A stretch of 64,000 nucleotides of DNA from Massilia putida (GCF_001941825.1 NZ_CP019038.1:5394001-5458000); one strand, 5' to 3'. Counted from the stretch's first letter, positions 50,292-58,704 are shown. Numbers and translations: made by a program. The notes: generated by a model not told the origin, from the letters alone.

Positions 50292-50321
50292 TTGGACGCC
50301 GGTCGTGCCCGTTCCTAGGAT
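50292..50321 (+). promoter_or_regulatory. Promoter facing a truncated 14-codon reading frame
   Basis: TTGGAC (50292-50297) and TAGGAT (50316-50321) are 18 bp apart. The LTTR operator lies at about -64 from the expected start, and a GAGGAA ribosome-binding site plus ATG follow at 50336-50348. Confidence 0.5.
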
Positions 50322-50345
50322 GGTTCGAAGCCGATCGAGGAACCC

Positions 50346-50390
50346 ATGAGCGACACATCCATCCAGATCGAGGGCGTCGACGTCCTGTGA
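50346..50390 (+). pseudogene. Truncated start of a lost gene (14 codons)
   Basis: ATG at 50346, behind GAGGAA, opens MSDTSIQIEGVDVL and then hits TGA. The residues look like the first beta strand of a cytosolic enzyme; an alpha/beta hydrolase is one possibility, but this is weak. With the LysR-type operator and promoter before it, it looks like the 5' remnant of a catabolic operon that was deleted. The remaining bases up to dusA show no continuation. Confidence 0.35.
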
Positions 50391-50561
50391 CTGTGCCGAG
50401 CACTACGGTGTCCGTGTGGACGCTGGAGCAACAGAGCGGATACGCTTTCCAAGCGCGTATAATTCGAATAGATCACCTATACCCTGCCTATTCAGGCTAT
50501 TCAGTGCCCGTCGCAGCGCTTGAGGTTCCTCAACCTCTGGGCACAAAAACACATAGATAAA

Positions 50562-51551
50562 ATGAAGTACCGCAAGCGAACTTTAAGTACGGCCCCGATG
50601 ATGGACTGGACGGACCGTCATTGCCGCGTGTTCCACCGCCAGATCACGAAACACACGTGGTTGTATACAGAGATGGTGACGACGGGTGCCCTGGTGTATG
50701 GCGACGTCGAGCGCCACCTGCGTTACGACGACGTCGAGCACCCGATCGCGCTGCAGCTGGGCGGCAGCGACCCGGCCGACCTCGCGAAGAGCGCGAAGCT
50801 GGGTGAACAGTGGGGCTATGACGAGATCAACCTGAACTGCGGCTGTCCGTCCGAGCGCGTGCAGAAGGGCGCGTTCGGTGCCTGTCTGATGCGGGAACCG
50901 CAACTCGTCGCCGATTGCGTGAAGGCGATGCGCGACGCCGTCAGTATCGACGTTACCGTCAAGCACCGTATCGGTATCGACCACAACGAGGAATACGGGT
51001 TCGTCCGCGATTTCATCGGCACCATCGCCGATGCAGGCTGCCGGACGTTCATCGTGCATGCACGCAATGCCATACTCAAGGGGCTGTCGCCCAAGGAAAA
51101 CCGCGAGATCCCGCCGCTGCGCTACGAAGTGGCCTATCAGCTGAAACGGGAATTCCCCGACCTCGAGATCATCATCAACGGCGGCATCAAGACCGACGAC
51201 GACATCGCAACCCACTTGCAGTACGTGGACGGCGTCATGATCGGGCGCGAGGCGTATCACAATCCGTACGTGATGGCCGGCTGGGATGCCCGTTTCTATG
51301 GCGACGCGACGCCGGCCAAGTCGCGCGAACAGGTGCTGGAAGCGATGATCCCGTATATCCGTGCCGAGCTCGAACGTTACGGTCCGCTGGGCCTGCGCCT
51401 GAACAGCATCACGCGCCACATGCTGGGCCTGATGGCCGGCCTGCCGGGTGCGCGAAGCTTCCGTCAACTGCTGTCCGATTCCCGCCGCCTCGCCGAAGGC
51501 AATCCCGACCTCCTCCTCGAAGCCGCCGGCCGCCTGCGCCTGGCCGCTTGA
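50562..51551 (+). CDS. dusA: tRNA-dihydrouridine(20/20a) synthase DusA
   Basis: A 329-aa flavoenzyme that reduces uridine 20/20a in the tRNA D-loop. STAPMMDWTDRHCRVFHR is diagnostic of DusA, and the active-site Cys is in NLNCGCPSERVQKGAFGACLM. FMN-binding parts include IINGGIKTDDD and DGVMIGREAYHNPY. The start MKYRKRTLSTAPMM at 50562 is chosen because DusA starts just ahead of this motif; a start 14 codons upstream would read through the leader. It is monocistronic. Confidence 0.96.
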   Translation: MKYRKRTLSTAPMMDWTDRHCRVFHRQITKHTWLYTEMVTTGALVYGDVERHLRYDDVEHPIALQLGGSDPADLAKSAKLGEQWGYDEINLNCGCPSERVQKGAFGACLMREPQLVADCVKAMRDAVSIDVTVKHRIGIDHNEEYGFVRDFIGTIADAGCRTFIVHARNAILKGLSPKENREIPPLRYEVAYQLKREFPDLEIIINGGIKTDDDIATHLQYVDGVMIGREAYHNPYVMAGWDARFYGDATPAKSREQVLEAMIPYIRAELERYGPLGLRLNSITRHMLGLMAGLPGARSFRQLLSDSRRLAEGNPDLLLEAAGRLRLAA

Positions 51552-51894
51552 ATTGTTTTTTCCTACCCCGGCCGTATGAACGCGGCCGGAATGTTCAAAA
51601 TCAGCGACACAAAATGTTGCAATTGTGAAATCAACTGCGTCATTATCCTTGCCCGAAGGCAAGGATAGACCGCATAATCTGGGCTCTTCTCCTTGCACGA
51701 CATCTAATCCTGTTGTTGTGGTGAAACATAATTACAGCGGTGCATGTTTTCTGTCTGCAAATCGCTGTTTTGATTTATCCTGACGGAAATGCGTCAGTCC
51801 ACAGGGAAGGTGGACTTTCCGTAACAAAAAAGAGACAGCGCGGGGCCGCAGACACTCCTGCGAGTCTGATCACTTGAAACAGGGAAGATAAGGA
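51552..51894. other. Leader/intergenic region upstream of the chemoreceptor
   Basis: This 343-bp gap has no gene. It holds a GC hairpin (51568-51589), the 10-bp hairpin at 51644, a promoter candidate, and two consecutive hairpins just before the chemoreceptor start: CTGACG-N6-CGTCAG (51780-51797) and TCCAC-N7-GTGGA (51798-51814). Known c-di-GMP riboswitch conserved bases were not recognised. No sigma-28 promoter was found. Confidence 0.45.
51644..51667 (+). other. Perfect 10-bp hairpin after dusA
   Basis: TATCCTTGCC (51644-51653) pairs with GGCAAGGATA (51658-51667) around a CGAA tetraloop. No U tract follows, so it may be a transcript-end stabiliser, a weak terminator of dusA, or an operator overlapping TTGCCC-N18-CATAAT (51649-51678), a possible promoter of the chemoreceptor. 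Confidence 0.45.
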
Positions 51895-53673
51895 ATGAAT
51901 CTAGCAAACATGAAGGTCGGCGTGCGTCTGGGCCTGGGCTTTGCCCTCGTGCTCGTGCTGCTGGTCATGGTCACCGTTGTCGGCGTCCTGCGCATGGCGC
52001 AGATTCAGAACCGGCTCGACCACGTCGTGAATGTCAACAACGTCGTGACCCGTCTGGTCGTCGACATGCGCAACAACGTGAGCGAGCGTGTCACGTCGCT
52101 GCGCACCCTGACCCTGATGACCGATCCGGCCGACATGGAGCCGGAACTGAACCGTTTCAAAGAACAGACCGCCAAGTATGAGGCTTTCCAGCAAAAACTG
52201 GCTGCCAAGTTCTCGGAAGAAGCGTCGGCTGAAGAGAAATCCCTGCTGAACCAAGTGAAAGAAGCCGAAGGCGCGGCCATGCCGGCCATCGCCAAGGCTT
52301 CGCAACTCTATCTGGCCAATAACGCGATGGACGCTACGCGCGTGATGGTCAAGGAAATCCGTCCGGCCCAGAAAAAATGGCTGGAGGCGCTGGACCAGCT
52401 GGGCAGCCTGGAAGACAAGCTGAACGCACAGACCCAGGTCGACGCCGAAGCCGCCTTCGCCAACGCCCGTAACTTCATGCTCGTGCTGCTGGGTCTGGCC
52501 GTGGCGCTCGGTATCCTGGCCGCCACCGTCATCACCCGCGGCCTGCTCAAACAACTGGGTGGCGAGCCGGGCTATACCGCCAAGATCGCCGGCAGCATCG
52601 CCGAAGGCGACCTGTCGATTGCCATCGACACCAAGTCGACGGATCGCGGCAGTCTGCTGATCGAAATGAAGCAGATGCGCAACAGCCTGGTCGACATCGT
52701 CAGCCAAGTGCGTCGCGGCACTCACACCATCACCACGGCGTCGCGTGAAATCGCAGCCGGCAACACCGACCTGTCGTCGCGTACCGAACTGCAAGCCAGC
52801 TCGCTGGAAAAGACCGCGTCGGCGATGGAAGAACTGACGTCGACCGTGAAACAGAACGCGGACAATGCCCGCGAAGCGAATCACCTGGCTGCGACCGCGT
52901 CCGACGTGGCACGCAAGGGCGGCGAAGTGGTGTCGCAGGTCGTCGGCACGATGGGTGAGATCAATAGCTCGGCCAGCAAGATCGCCGACATCATCGGTGT
53001 CATCGACGGCATCGCCTTCCAGACCAACATCCTGGCGCTGAACGCGGCCGTCGAGGCCGCACGTGCCGGCGAACAGGGCCGCGGCTTCGCCGTCGTCGCG
53101 TCGGAAGTGCGCAACCTGGCCCAGCGTTCCGCTGCGGCAGCCAAGGAAATCAAGCAGCTGATCGGCGACTCCGTCGAGAAGATCGGCCGCGGCAGCAAGC
53201 TCGTCGGCCAAGCCGGCGAGACGATGGACGAGGTCGTCGCCAGCGTCAAGCGCGTGACCGACATCATGAGCGACATCGCCAGCGCCAGCGCCGAACAGAG
53301 CGCCGGTATCGAACAGGTCAACCTGTCGATCATCGAGATGGACGGCATGACCCAGCAGAACGCCGCGCTGGTCGAAGAAGCGGCCGCCGCCTTCCAGAGC
53401 CTGCAGGATCAGGCCGCGGAACTGCAGCGCGTCGTCAGCATCTTCAAGCTGGCCGAAGGCGAGGAGCCGGCGGTCGCGGACGCACCGGCCCCGGCCGCCG
53501 TTGCCAGCCGCGCCGTGGTCGTCTCCCAAGCCAAGCCGCAGCTGAAGAAACCGGCACCGCGTCCGGCAAAAGCCAAGGCGCCGGTCCAGGAAGAACGTGG
53601 GGCCGATGCCCCGGCATCGACGGCGAAGAAAGTCGCAGCGGCAGCCGCCAGCGACGATTGGGAAGAATTCTGA
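51895..53673 (+). CDS. Methyl-accepting chemotaxis protein with C-terminal DDWEEF tether
   Basis: A 592-aa class of Tsr/Tar topology: first transmembrane helix (about 12-33), a periplasmic four-helix-bundle sensor (about 34-190), second transmembrane helix (about 192-213), HAMP (about 214-265) and a signalling domain whose hairpin tip reads [45 protein letters not shown] (about residues 365-410). The C-terminal tail is a Pro/Ala/Lys-rich linker ending DDWEEF, an NWETF-like pentapeptide for CheR/CheB docking. No chemotaxis genes lie beside it. Confidence 0.95.
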   Translation: MNLANMKVGVRLGLGFALVLVLLVMVTVVGVLRMAQIQNRLDHVVNVNNVVTRLVVDMRNNVSERVTSLRTLTLMTDPADMEPELNRFKEQTAKYEAFQQKLAAKFSEEASAEEKSLLNQVKEAEGAAMPAIAKASQLYLANNAMDATRVMVKEIRPAQKKWLEALDQLGSLEDKLNAQTQVDAEAAFANARNFMLVLLGLAVALGILAATVITRGLLKQLGGEPGYTAKIAGSIAEGDLSIAIDTKSTDRGSLLIEMKQMRNSLVDIVSQVRRGTHTITTASREIAAGNTDLSSRTELQASSLEKTASAMEELTSTVKQNADNAREANHLAATASDVARKGGEVVSQVVGTMGEINSSASKIADIIGVIDGIAFQTNILALNAAVEAARAGEQGRGFAVVASEVRNLAQRSAAAAKEIKQLIGDSVEKIGRGSKLVGQAGETMDEVVASVKRVTDIMSDIASASAEQSAGIEQVNLSIIEMDGMTQQNAALVEEAAAAFQSLQDQAAELQRVVSIFKLAEGEEPAVADAPAPAAVASRAVVVSQAKPQLKKPAPRPAKAKAPVQEERGADAPASTAKKVAAAAASDDWEEF

Positions 53674-53746
53674 GCCAGGACGGCTCGTCCAGCGCTGGTG
53701 ACCGCACCGGCATCAAAAAAAACTTTGTTTTTCGGGGGTAATAAAA

Positions 53747-54094
53747 ATGTCCAATAAGAAATTTGCTGTGAGCCTGATGGCTCTGCTGGTCGCAGGTGGT
53801 GCTGGTTCGGCTTTCGCAGGTGAAACGCCGGCATCGTTCGATCCGTCCAAGTGCAAGGTCGAATATCCGAAAGCGTCGCTGATGAACGAAGAGCAGGGCG
53901 TCACCTCGATGTCCTTCCTCGTCAGCGCCGACGGTTCGGTGGCCGATTCGAAGCTGGAAAAATCGAGCGGCTTCAAAGGCCTGGACAAGGCCGCGCTGAA
54001 AGGCCTGTCGGCCTGCAAGTTCAAGCCGGGCACCAAGGATGGCGCGCCGGCCCAGACCTGGACCAAGGTCGATTACTCCTGGAAGCTGGACTGA
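53747..54094 (+). CDS. Small exported TonB-C-terminal-like protein
   Basis: A 115-aa protein with a signal peptide (about 1-24, ending AFA) and a single TonB-C-terminal-type domain: YPKASLMNEEQGVTSMSFLVSADGSVADSKLEKSSGFKGLDKAALKGLSACKFKPG (about residues 39-95). It lacks a transmembrane anchor and Pro-rich spacer, so it cannot act as a normal TonB energy transducer. Similar small proteins are common in Oxalobacteraceae; function is unknown. It stands alone, 73 bp after the chemoreceptor. Confidence 0.8.
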   Translation: MSNKKFAVSLMALLVAGGAGSAFAGETPASFDPSKCKVEYPKASLMNEEQGVTSMSFLVSADGSVADSKLEKSSGFKGLDKAALKGLSACKFKPGTKDGAPAQTWTKVDYSWKLD

Positions 54095-54204
54095 TCGGCT
54101 GAGGATGCCGGCCTGCCGGCTCGGCGCCCCAGGTGAGGCTTTGCGTCCCCGGCATCTTTGCCGGGTGCGCACGAGACCGGCGGCATTGCGGCATCCACAA
54201 GCTT

Positions 54205-54236
54205 GAAAAGGGCGTCCCCGCGGGGGCGCCCTTTTC
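54205..54236 (+). terminator. Bidirectional terminator between the TonB-like gene and ybdK
   Basis: A long hairpin: GAAAAGGGCG (54205-54214) pairs with CGCCCTTTTC (54227-54236), with an inner CCCC/GGGG stem. A and T tracts flank it symmetrically, so it can terminate both converging transcripts. Confidence 0.8.
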
Positions 54237-54270
54237 GTTTCCGGTCGGCGGTGTGCGCACCGTTCGTGAT

Positions 54271-55482
54271 CTAGCCCAGCGGCGCGCCGTCTTCGAACAG
54301 TTCGCTGGCCATCCGCGCCAGGTCGTTCATGCCGCCGCCGGCGTCGAGATGGGCGCGCAGCCAGCGCGCCTGTCCGCCATCCTTCATGAGGTGGTCGATC
54401 ACCTCGCACGCCTTGCCGAAGCCCGGGTCCCGCGAGCGGCGCCGCAGGCGTTCCAGGTCGGCGCGGATCGCGTCCGCGGCCGGCAGCGAGACGCCCGTTT
54501 CCGGATCGATCCAGCTTGCCTCCACGCCGTCGCGTGCCGCATTGAAGCGGTTCCAGATGTACAGTTCGCGGCTGGCGCTTCCCGGCCAGCGTCCCGGCTG
54601 GTCGGCCCATTCCAGGCACAACTCGCGCGCGTAGCACGCCAGCGCGGCCGCGTAGACGGGCTTCAGCGGCGTATCCAGCACGCGCAGTTCGATCGTCCCG
54701 TATTCCGGCTTCGGCCGCACGTCCCAATAAAAATCCTTGATGCTGTTGACGATGCCGTGGCCGGCCAGTTCGGCGAAGTGGGTGCGGAAGTCGTTCCAGG
54801 TGCGGAGCTCGTACGGCAGGATGCCGCTCATCGGGAACGCGCCCACGACGTTGCTGCGCGAGCTGCAGAAGCCCGAGACTTCGCCTTGCCAGCACGGCGA
54901 ATTGGCGGACAGCGCGATGAACAGCGGCGCGCGCTGCGTGAGCCAGGCGCACAGGCGCATCGCCTCGTCCGGCGTGCCGGCGCCGATGTGCACGTGCATG
55001 CCAAACACGGTAAACAGTTTAGCCAGATAGCCGAATTTTCGTTCGGAGGCGAAATAGCGCTCCTTGGGGTAGATGCGCTGCTCGTTCCACTTCTGGAACG
55101 GGTGGGCGCCGCCGCCGGCGATCGACGCGCCGACCTCGAACGCGGCGCGCTGCACCGTCGTGCGGATATGCTCCAGCTGCTCGGCCGCCTCGTCGAACGA
55201 TGTCAGGATCGCGGTCGCCACTTCCAGCATCGACGTCGTGATTTCCGGCGTGTGCACCCAGGGCTTGTCGTGCTTGTCCAGCAGGCGCAGGATGTCCGGC
55301 GCGGCCGGGAACAGGTCGAACGTGAGGCGGTCGAGCACCATCAATTCCAGTTCGATGCCCATCGTGCCGATCGTCGACGCCTTGAAGTCGGGCAGGTGGG
55401 CCGGACCCTGGCCGCTCACGGCTTGCGCCTGCGCGTCCTGTTTCAGTTTGCCCAGTGCTGCGTCGTTCATCAATTCGCTCAT
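54271..55482 (-). CDS. ybdK: YbdK-type carboxylate-amine ligase (GCS2 family)
   Basis: A 403-aa ATP-grasp-like ligase of the glutamate-cysteine ligase 2 family: TIGTMGIELELMVLDRLTFDL near the start, TTSMLEVATAI, HVHIGAGTPDEAM and YGTIELRVLDTPL are family hallmarks. E. coli YbdK has weak gamma-glutamylcysteine ligase activity; the true substrate is unclear. The start at 55482 has AGGAGG 6 bp upstream and overlaps the antiporter stop by 4 bp, so the two are co-translated. Confidence 0.9.
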   Translation of the reverse strand: MSELMNDAALGKLKQDAQAQAVSGQGPAHLPDFKASTIGTMGIELELMVLDRLTFDLFPAAPDILRLLDKHDKPWVHTPEITTSMLEVATAILTSFDEAAEQLEHIRTTVQRAAFEVGASIAGGGAHPFQKWNEQRIYPKERYFASERKFGYLAKLFTVFGMHVHIGAGTPDEAMRLCAWLTQRAPLFIALSANSPCWQGEVSGFCSSRSNVVGAFPMSGILPYELRTWNDFRTHFAELAGHGIVNSIKDFYWDVRPKPEYGTIELRVLDTPLKPVYAAALACYARELCLEWADQPGRWPGSASRELYIWNRFNAARDGVEASWIDPETGVSLPAADAIRADLERLRRRSRDPGFGKACEVIDHLMKDGGQARWLRAHLDAGGGMNDLARMASELFEDGAPLG

Positions 55483-56687
55483 TGCGAACCTCCTCGATAG
55501 GTTTCGCCTGCCAGGTGCAGGCCGATCCAGGTCAGGCCCGGCGCCAGCAAGACGTTCAGGGCGAGCAGCGCCCCCATGACCGCGGTGGACGCCGGGTCGA
55601 GCCCCGTGTAGGCATTCAGGCTGTTGTCGACGACGAGACCGCCGTAGCTCACCAGGGAGCACATCGACAAGGCCATCGCGTGCTGCTTGCGCATGTCCCA
55701 GGCCGTGCCCGGCCACAAGGCCAGGCGGGTCGCCGCGAGACGGACCGCGAATACCGTCACGGCCGCCAGGATGGCCCAGCCGTGCAGCAGCCGCTGCAGG
55801 TCGACGAGCGCGGCCGACATCAGGAACAGCAGCACGTAGCCGATGTCCTGCGCCGTCTTCAACTGCGCCTGGAACACGTTGTCGCGCTTCTCGACATTGC
55901 GCAGCAGGACGCCCATCAGCAGCAGCGAGAGCAGGGCGCTGGCCGACATCACCGAGCACAGGCCCAGGTCGATCAGCAGGGCGGCCAGCAGCATGCCGGG
56001 CCGCAGCGTCGCCGGCACCTTGCACAACCGGGTCGCGAGCGCGTACACGCCGTACGACAAAACGGCGATCAAGGCACCCACCACGAGCTTGCCGCCCTGG
56101 CGCATCAGCTCCGTCGCGAAATCGCCGCCGGCATCCGGGCCGTGGCTGCGCGTCCACGCGAGCGTGACTCCGAGCGCCAGCAGCGCGACGAGGTTGGAGA
56201 GGCCGACCATATTCGACGTGGCGAAGGTGCTCGTGCCGCTGGCGTTTTCGTCCGCCACCATCGAACTGTGGATGACGGGATTGACGGCGATGAGGATCGA
56301 GCCGATGAAGATCGCGGCGCCCCACGGCAGGCCGAGCAGGCCCAGGGTCACGGCGGCGGCCGCGCCGCGCAGCAGCGTGGCCAGCAGCAGGCTCGCGCCC
56401 TGGCGTCCGCTGCGCAGCAGCCACGCCAAGTCCATCTTGCGGCCGACCTCGAACAGCACGAGCGCGGCGGCGCCGTTGAGCAGTTCCTGGAACTGGGTCA
56501 GCAGGGCGCTGTCGATGAAGCCGCCCCCGGTCGCGCCGAGCAGCAGGCCCGCGATCACGGCGCCGTACAGTTTGGGGATGCGGCAGCGCTGCAAGGTCAG
56601 GCCGATCACGAGCGCGAGCATCAGGCCGGCGCCCAGCACGGCCAGCGGCGACAGCAACCAGAGGGGCGTGGACAGTTCGTCATTCAT
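55479..56687 (-). CDS. Cation:proton antiporter (CPA family, Na+/H+-exchanger domain)
   Basis: A 402-aa membrane protein with about 12-13 hydrophobic segments, starting MNDELSTPLWLLSPLAVLG. Family features are RIPKLYGAVIAGLLLG, LVLFEVGRKMDLAWLL, and NPVIHSSMVADENASGTSTFATSNMVGLSN in the transport core. It has no TrkA-N regulatory domain. It shares 4 bp with ybdK and 8 bp with the upstream secreted-protein gene, so this is one operon. Na+ or K+ selectivity cannot be judged. Confidence 0.85.
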   Translation of the reverse strand: MNDELSTPLWLLSPLAVLGAGLMLALVIGLTLQRCRIPKLYGAVIAGLLLGATGGGFIDSALLTQFQELLNGAAALVLFEVGRKMDLAWLLRSGRQGASLLLATLLRGAAAAVTLGLLGLPWGAAIFIGSILIAVNPVIHSSMVADENASGTSTFATSNMVGLSNLVALLALGVTLAWTRSHGPDAGGDFATELMRQGGKLVVGALIAVLSYGVYALATRLCKVPATLRPGMLLAALLIDLGLCSVMSASALLSLLLMGVLLRNVEKRDNVFQAQLKTAQDIGYVLLFLMSAALVDLQRLLHGWAILAAVTVFAVRLAATRLALWPGTAWDMRKQHAMALSMCSLVSYGGLVVDNSLNAYTGLDPASTAVMGALLALNVLLAPGLTWIGLHLAGETYRGGSQ

Positions 56688-57750
56688 GGCGCACCTCCCA
56701 CGCATGGGCCAGCGCGGTCAGCTCGCGCTCGATCACGTCCGCGCGTTGTTTCGCCAGGTCTTTTTGGCGGTCGCCAGATGCCGGCGCGAGATCGCTGACG
56801 ATGCGGGCACGCACGATGCCCGCATCGTCGCGCAGCGGAATCCACAACTGTCCGTTGACACTGCGGCCTTCCTTCCAGACGGCGATGAATTTGGCACCCG
56901 TGCGCGCGCCGGGTCGGGCCGGATCGAGCAGGGTGAAGGGCTGCAGCCATTCGGCGTCCGGGAAGCGGCGCGCCAGCTGCACCTGCATGCCGCTGCGCTG
57001 CTCGAGCCGCGCATCGTCGCGCGAATAGGGCAGATGGATGCGCGTCTGGCCGGTGCCCGAGGTCTCCAGGCGCAGGCAGGTCTTCTCGGACACCCAGCGC
57101 CACGTATCGCCGTCGAGCACGCGCGGCTTGCCCTGCGACGCATCGTGCCACGCGACATACAGCTTCGAGGCCACCGGCAGCGGATTGCCCGCATCGATGG
57201 CGTGCGCCGCCTTGGTCACATCGTTCCAGTGGACGGTCTGCCAGTCGCGCGTTGCGGGCTTCTCCGACGGCTGCCAGCGCCACAGCGCCGCGGACCACTG
57301 GCCGTCGTCGCCGCGCCAGATGGCGGCTACCTGCCGGGCATCGGCCGCATTGGTGGACACGGTGCGTCCGGTCCACGCGCTGTTCCACGGCGGCGCGTCC
57401 GCATGGATTGCCTGCGTGAGGCGGTGCCACGCGATGGCGGCCGGCGGCAGACAGGTGGCCGCCGGCGCCGGGATGCCGTGCCAGTACAGCATTTCCACAT
57501 GCTGGCTCCAGGCGCAGCGGCGCATGGTCGGTTCGCCCATGCCCGACAATGCTTCGTTGAACGGAGCCGCGCAGTCGCCGGGACGGGAGCCGGTCAGTTG
57601 CGTGAAGTCGGCGATAGAGGGTGTCTTGGGTTCTGCCGGCTTGCGCTTGGCGGCCCGCGACGGCGGTGCAAGCAAGGCGCACAGCACGCAGGCGCCCGCG
57701 AGCAGGATCCTGTCAAAGCGCCGGCGGTGCGATGGCGGTGTTGGGGTCAT
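56680..57750 (-). CDS. Hypothetical secreted or lipoprotein-like protein
   Basis: A 356-aa protein that I do not recognise. A hydrophobic segment at about 13-30 (ILLAGACVLCALLAPPSRAA) looks like an export signal. The rest is Trp-rich (HWNDVTKAAHA, WRWVSEKTC, LWIPLRDDAG) and predicted to be a mixed soluble fold, with repeated WR/WH motifs and four to six Cys that could form disulfides outside the cytosol. The C-terminus is helical. The start at 57750 was chosen because the upstream extension has no protein-like sequence. It is first gene of the antiporter-ybdK operon. Confidence 0.6.
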   Translation of the reverse strand: MTPTPPSHRRRFDRILLAGACVLCALLAPPSRAAKRKPAEPKTPSIADFTQLTGSRPGDCAAPFNEALSGMGEPTMRRCAWSQHVEMLYWHGIPAPAATCLPPAAIAWHRLTQAIHADAPPWNSAWTGRTVSTNAADARQVAAIWRGDDGQWSAALWRWQPSEKPATRDWQTVHWNDVTKAAHAIDAGNPLPVASKLYVAWHDASQGKPRVLDGDTWRWVSEKTCLRLETSGTGQTRIHLPYSRDDARLEQRSGMQVQLARRFPDAEWLQPFTLLDPARPGARTGAKFIAVWKEGRSVNGQLWIPLRDDAGIVRARIVSDLAPASGDRQKDLAKQRADVIERELTALAHAWEVRHE

Positions 57751-58071
57751 AAGTGATCGGCCCTCGGAAGAGACCTCGGCGCGGCGGGCGTGGATGGCAG
57801 ATCCGTCCCGGGGCGCGGAGGCGGGCGGTCGCAGCGCGGCCGTGCCGGCCGACGTCTGGACCCGTTGAAAGAGAGTGGATGCTGCGGGGCGCATCCGCGA
57901 TACGGCGGAGCCGCACGGCGGCCAGGTCAACGCAATGCCTGCCGCTCGTTTTTTTTGGTGTGTACCGGGGTCAAGTATACGGCAATTAATTCATTTGCTC
58001 AAATATGATTGACGTAATTACATTTTCGGGATGTATTTTAGGGCACACGAAAAAGTCGGCGTACGGTTGGG
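57751..58071. other. Gap between secreted-protein operon and toxin-antitoxin remnant
   Basis: This about 320-bp gap contains the promoter region of the leftward operon and AT-rich bases (57945-58040) just before the antitoxin fragment. A TTGACG stands at 58010. The N-terminal half of the antitoxin is missing and nothing in this gap restores it. Confidence 0.4.
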
Positions 58072-58212
58072 TTACCGGCGAACGCGGCTCATCTTGCAAA
58101 ATCGATCGCCCAGGCACGTTCCGGGCAGGCACAGCTTCGGGAAATCGTCGAACCTCCTGAAGCAGCTGAAGCAGGGGAGCAGAAAGATGCGAAACCTGAA
58201 CTTCACGGATGA
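58072..58212 (+). pseudogene. YefM-type antitoxin fragment (C-terminal part only)
   Basis: In frame from 58072 the bases read LPANAAHLAKSIAQARSGQ, then QLREIVEPPEAAEAGEQK and a stop at 58210-58212. ANAAHLAKSIAQxRxGQ is the C-terminal, toxin-contacting part of YefM/Phd antitoxins. An in-frame stop lies just upstream (58039-58041) and the DNA-binding N-terminal half is absent. The end overlaps the toxin start by 26 bp, as in intact yefM-yoeB loci. Confidence 0.7.
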
Positions 58213-58442
58213 GGCCTGGAACAGCTACATTTATCGGCGGACGCAGGATCGAAAAAACCTTAAGCGCATCCATGACTTGATCAAGGATGCGCAGAGAGAT
58301 CTTTTGCGGGAATAGTCAAGCCGGAGCGTTGAAGCACAGCCTGTCCGGGGGCTGGTCGCGGCGTATCGATGAGACGAATCGCCTCGTCTACTTGATCCTC
58401 GATGAGGAACTGGTCGTTCTCTCGTGCCGCTATCACTACTGA
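58187..58442 (+). pseudogene. yoeB/Txe toxin gene with two frameshifts
   Basis: The frame from 58187 (GGGGAG box upstream) reads MRNLNFTDEAWNSYIY then KNLKRIHDLIKDAQRD. After 58300 one base is missing, so the reading continues as FAGIVKPE in another frame; after 58326 a second base is missing, and the third frame gives LKHSLSGGWSRRIDETNR, LVYLILDEELVVLS and the terminal CRYHY. This is the whole of YoeB including the RRIDE..RLVY core and the CRYHY end. Two single-base deletions make it non-functional unless they are sequencing errors. Confidence 0.85.
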
Positions 58443-58474
58443 GCGCTCAGGCGAGGCAGCGATTCCAAAAACAA

Positions 58475-58507
58475 AACGGGTTGCAGCGATGACGCTTGCA
58501 ACCCGTT
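58475..58507. terminator. Bidirectional terminator between yoeB remnant and tRNA-His
   Basis: An 11-bp perfect stem, AACGGGTTGCA (58475-58485) and TGCAACCCGTT (58497-58507), has an 11-base loop. A TTTTT tract follows on the plus strand (58508-58513) and on the minus strand GTTTTGTTTTT follows, so it works for both directions. Confidence 0.8.
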
Positions 58508-58526
58508 GTTTTTACTGCGAATTCTT

Positions 58527-58603
58527 TGGGGTGGCTGATGGGACTCGAACCCACGACAACAGGAATCACAATCCTGGACTCTACCAACTGAGCTACAGCC
58601 ACC
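58527..58603 (-). tRNA. tRNA-His (anticodon GTG)
   Basis: The minus strand folds as a tRNA: acceptor GTGGCTG/CAGCCAC, D-arm GCTCAGTTGGTAGAG-type, anticodon arm CCAGGATTGTGATTCCTG with loop TTGTGAT (anticodon GTG), and T-arm GGGTTCGAGTCC. It has the extra G at position -1 opposite C73, unique to tRNA-His, and an encoded CCA. The tRNA is followed by the bidirectional terminator. Confidence 0.95.
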
Positions 58604-58704
58604 ACTGTCCTACTTTGCGTCTCGTTGTTGCCGAGACAGAACGAGATTATATAGGGTCATTCGCAATCTGGCAAATCGAATTGACCCAGCGGTGCAGGCC
58701 GGCC

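Larger units (their letters stand above)
50230..50561. other. Gap between LysR gene and dusA
   Basis: Besides the operator, promoter and gene stub listed separately, this 332-bp gap holds a TATAAT at 50458-50463 that can serve dusA (about 100 bp upstream of its start; the -35 is poor). The bases between 50391 and 50450 resemble coding sequence in composition but no frame is intact. Confidence 0.4.

Noticed and set aside
50458..50463. TATAAT as a firm dusA promoter
   Set aside because: No acceptable -35 hexamer at 16-18 bp; kept only as a note in the gap entry.
51700..51894. Cyclic-di-GMP riboswitch upstream of the chemoreceptor
   Set aside because: Hairpins are present but the conserved GEMM bases and tetraloop receptor could not be found.
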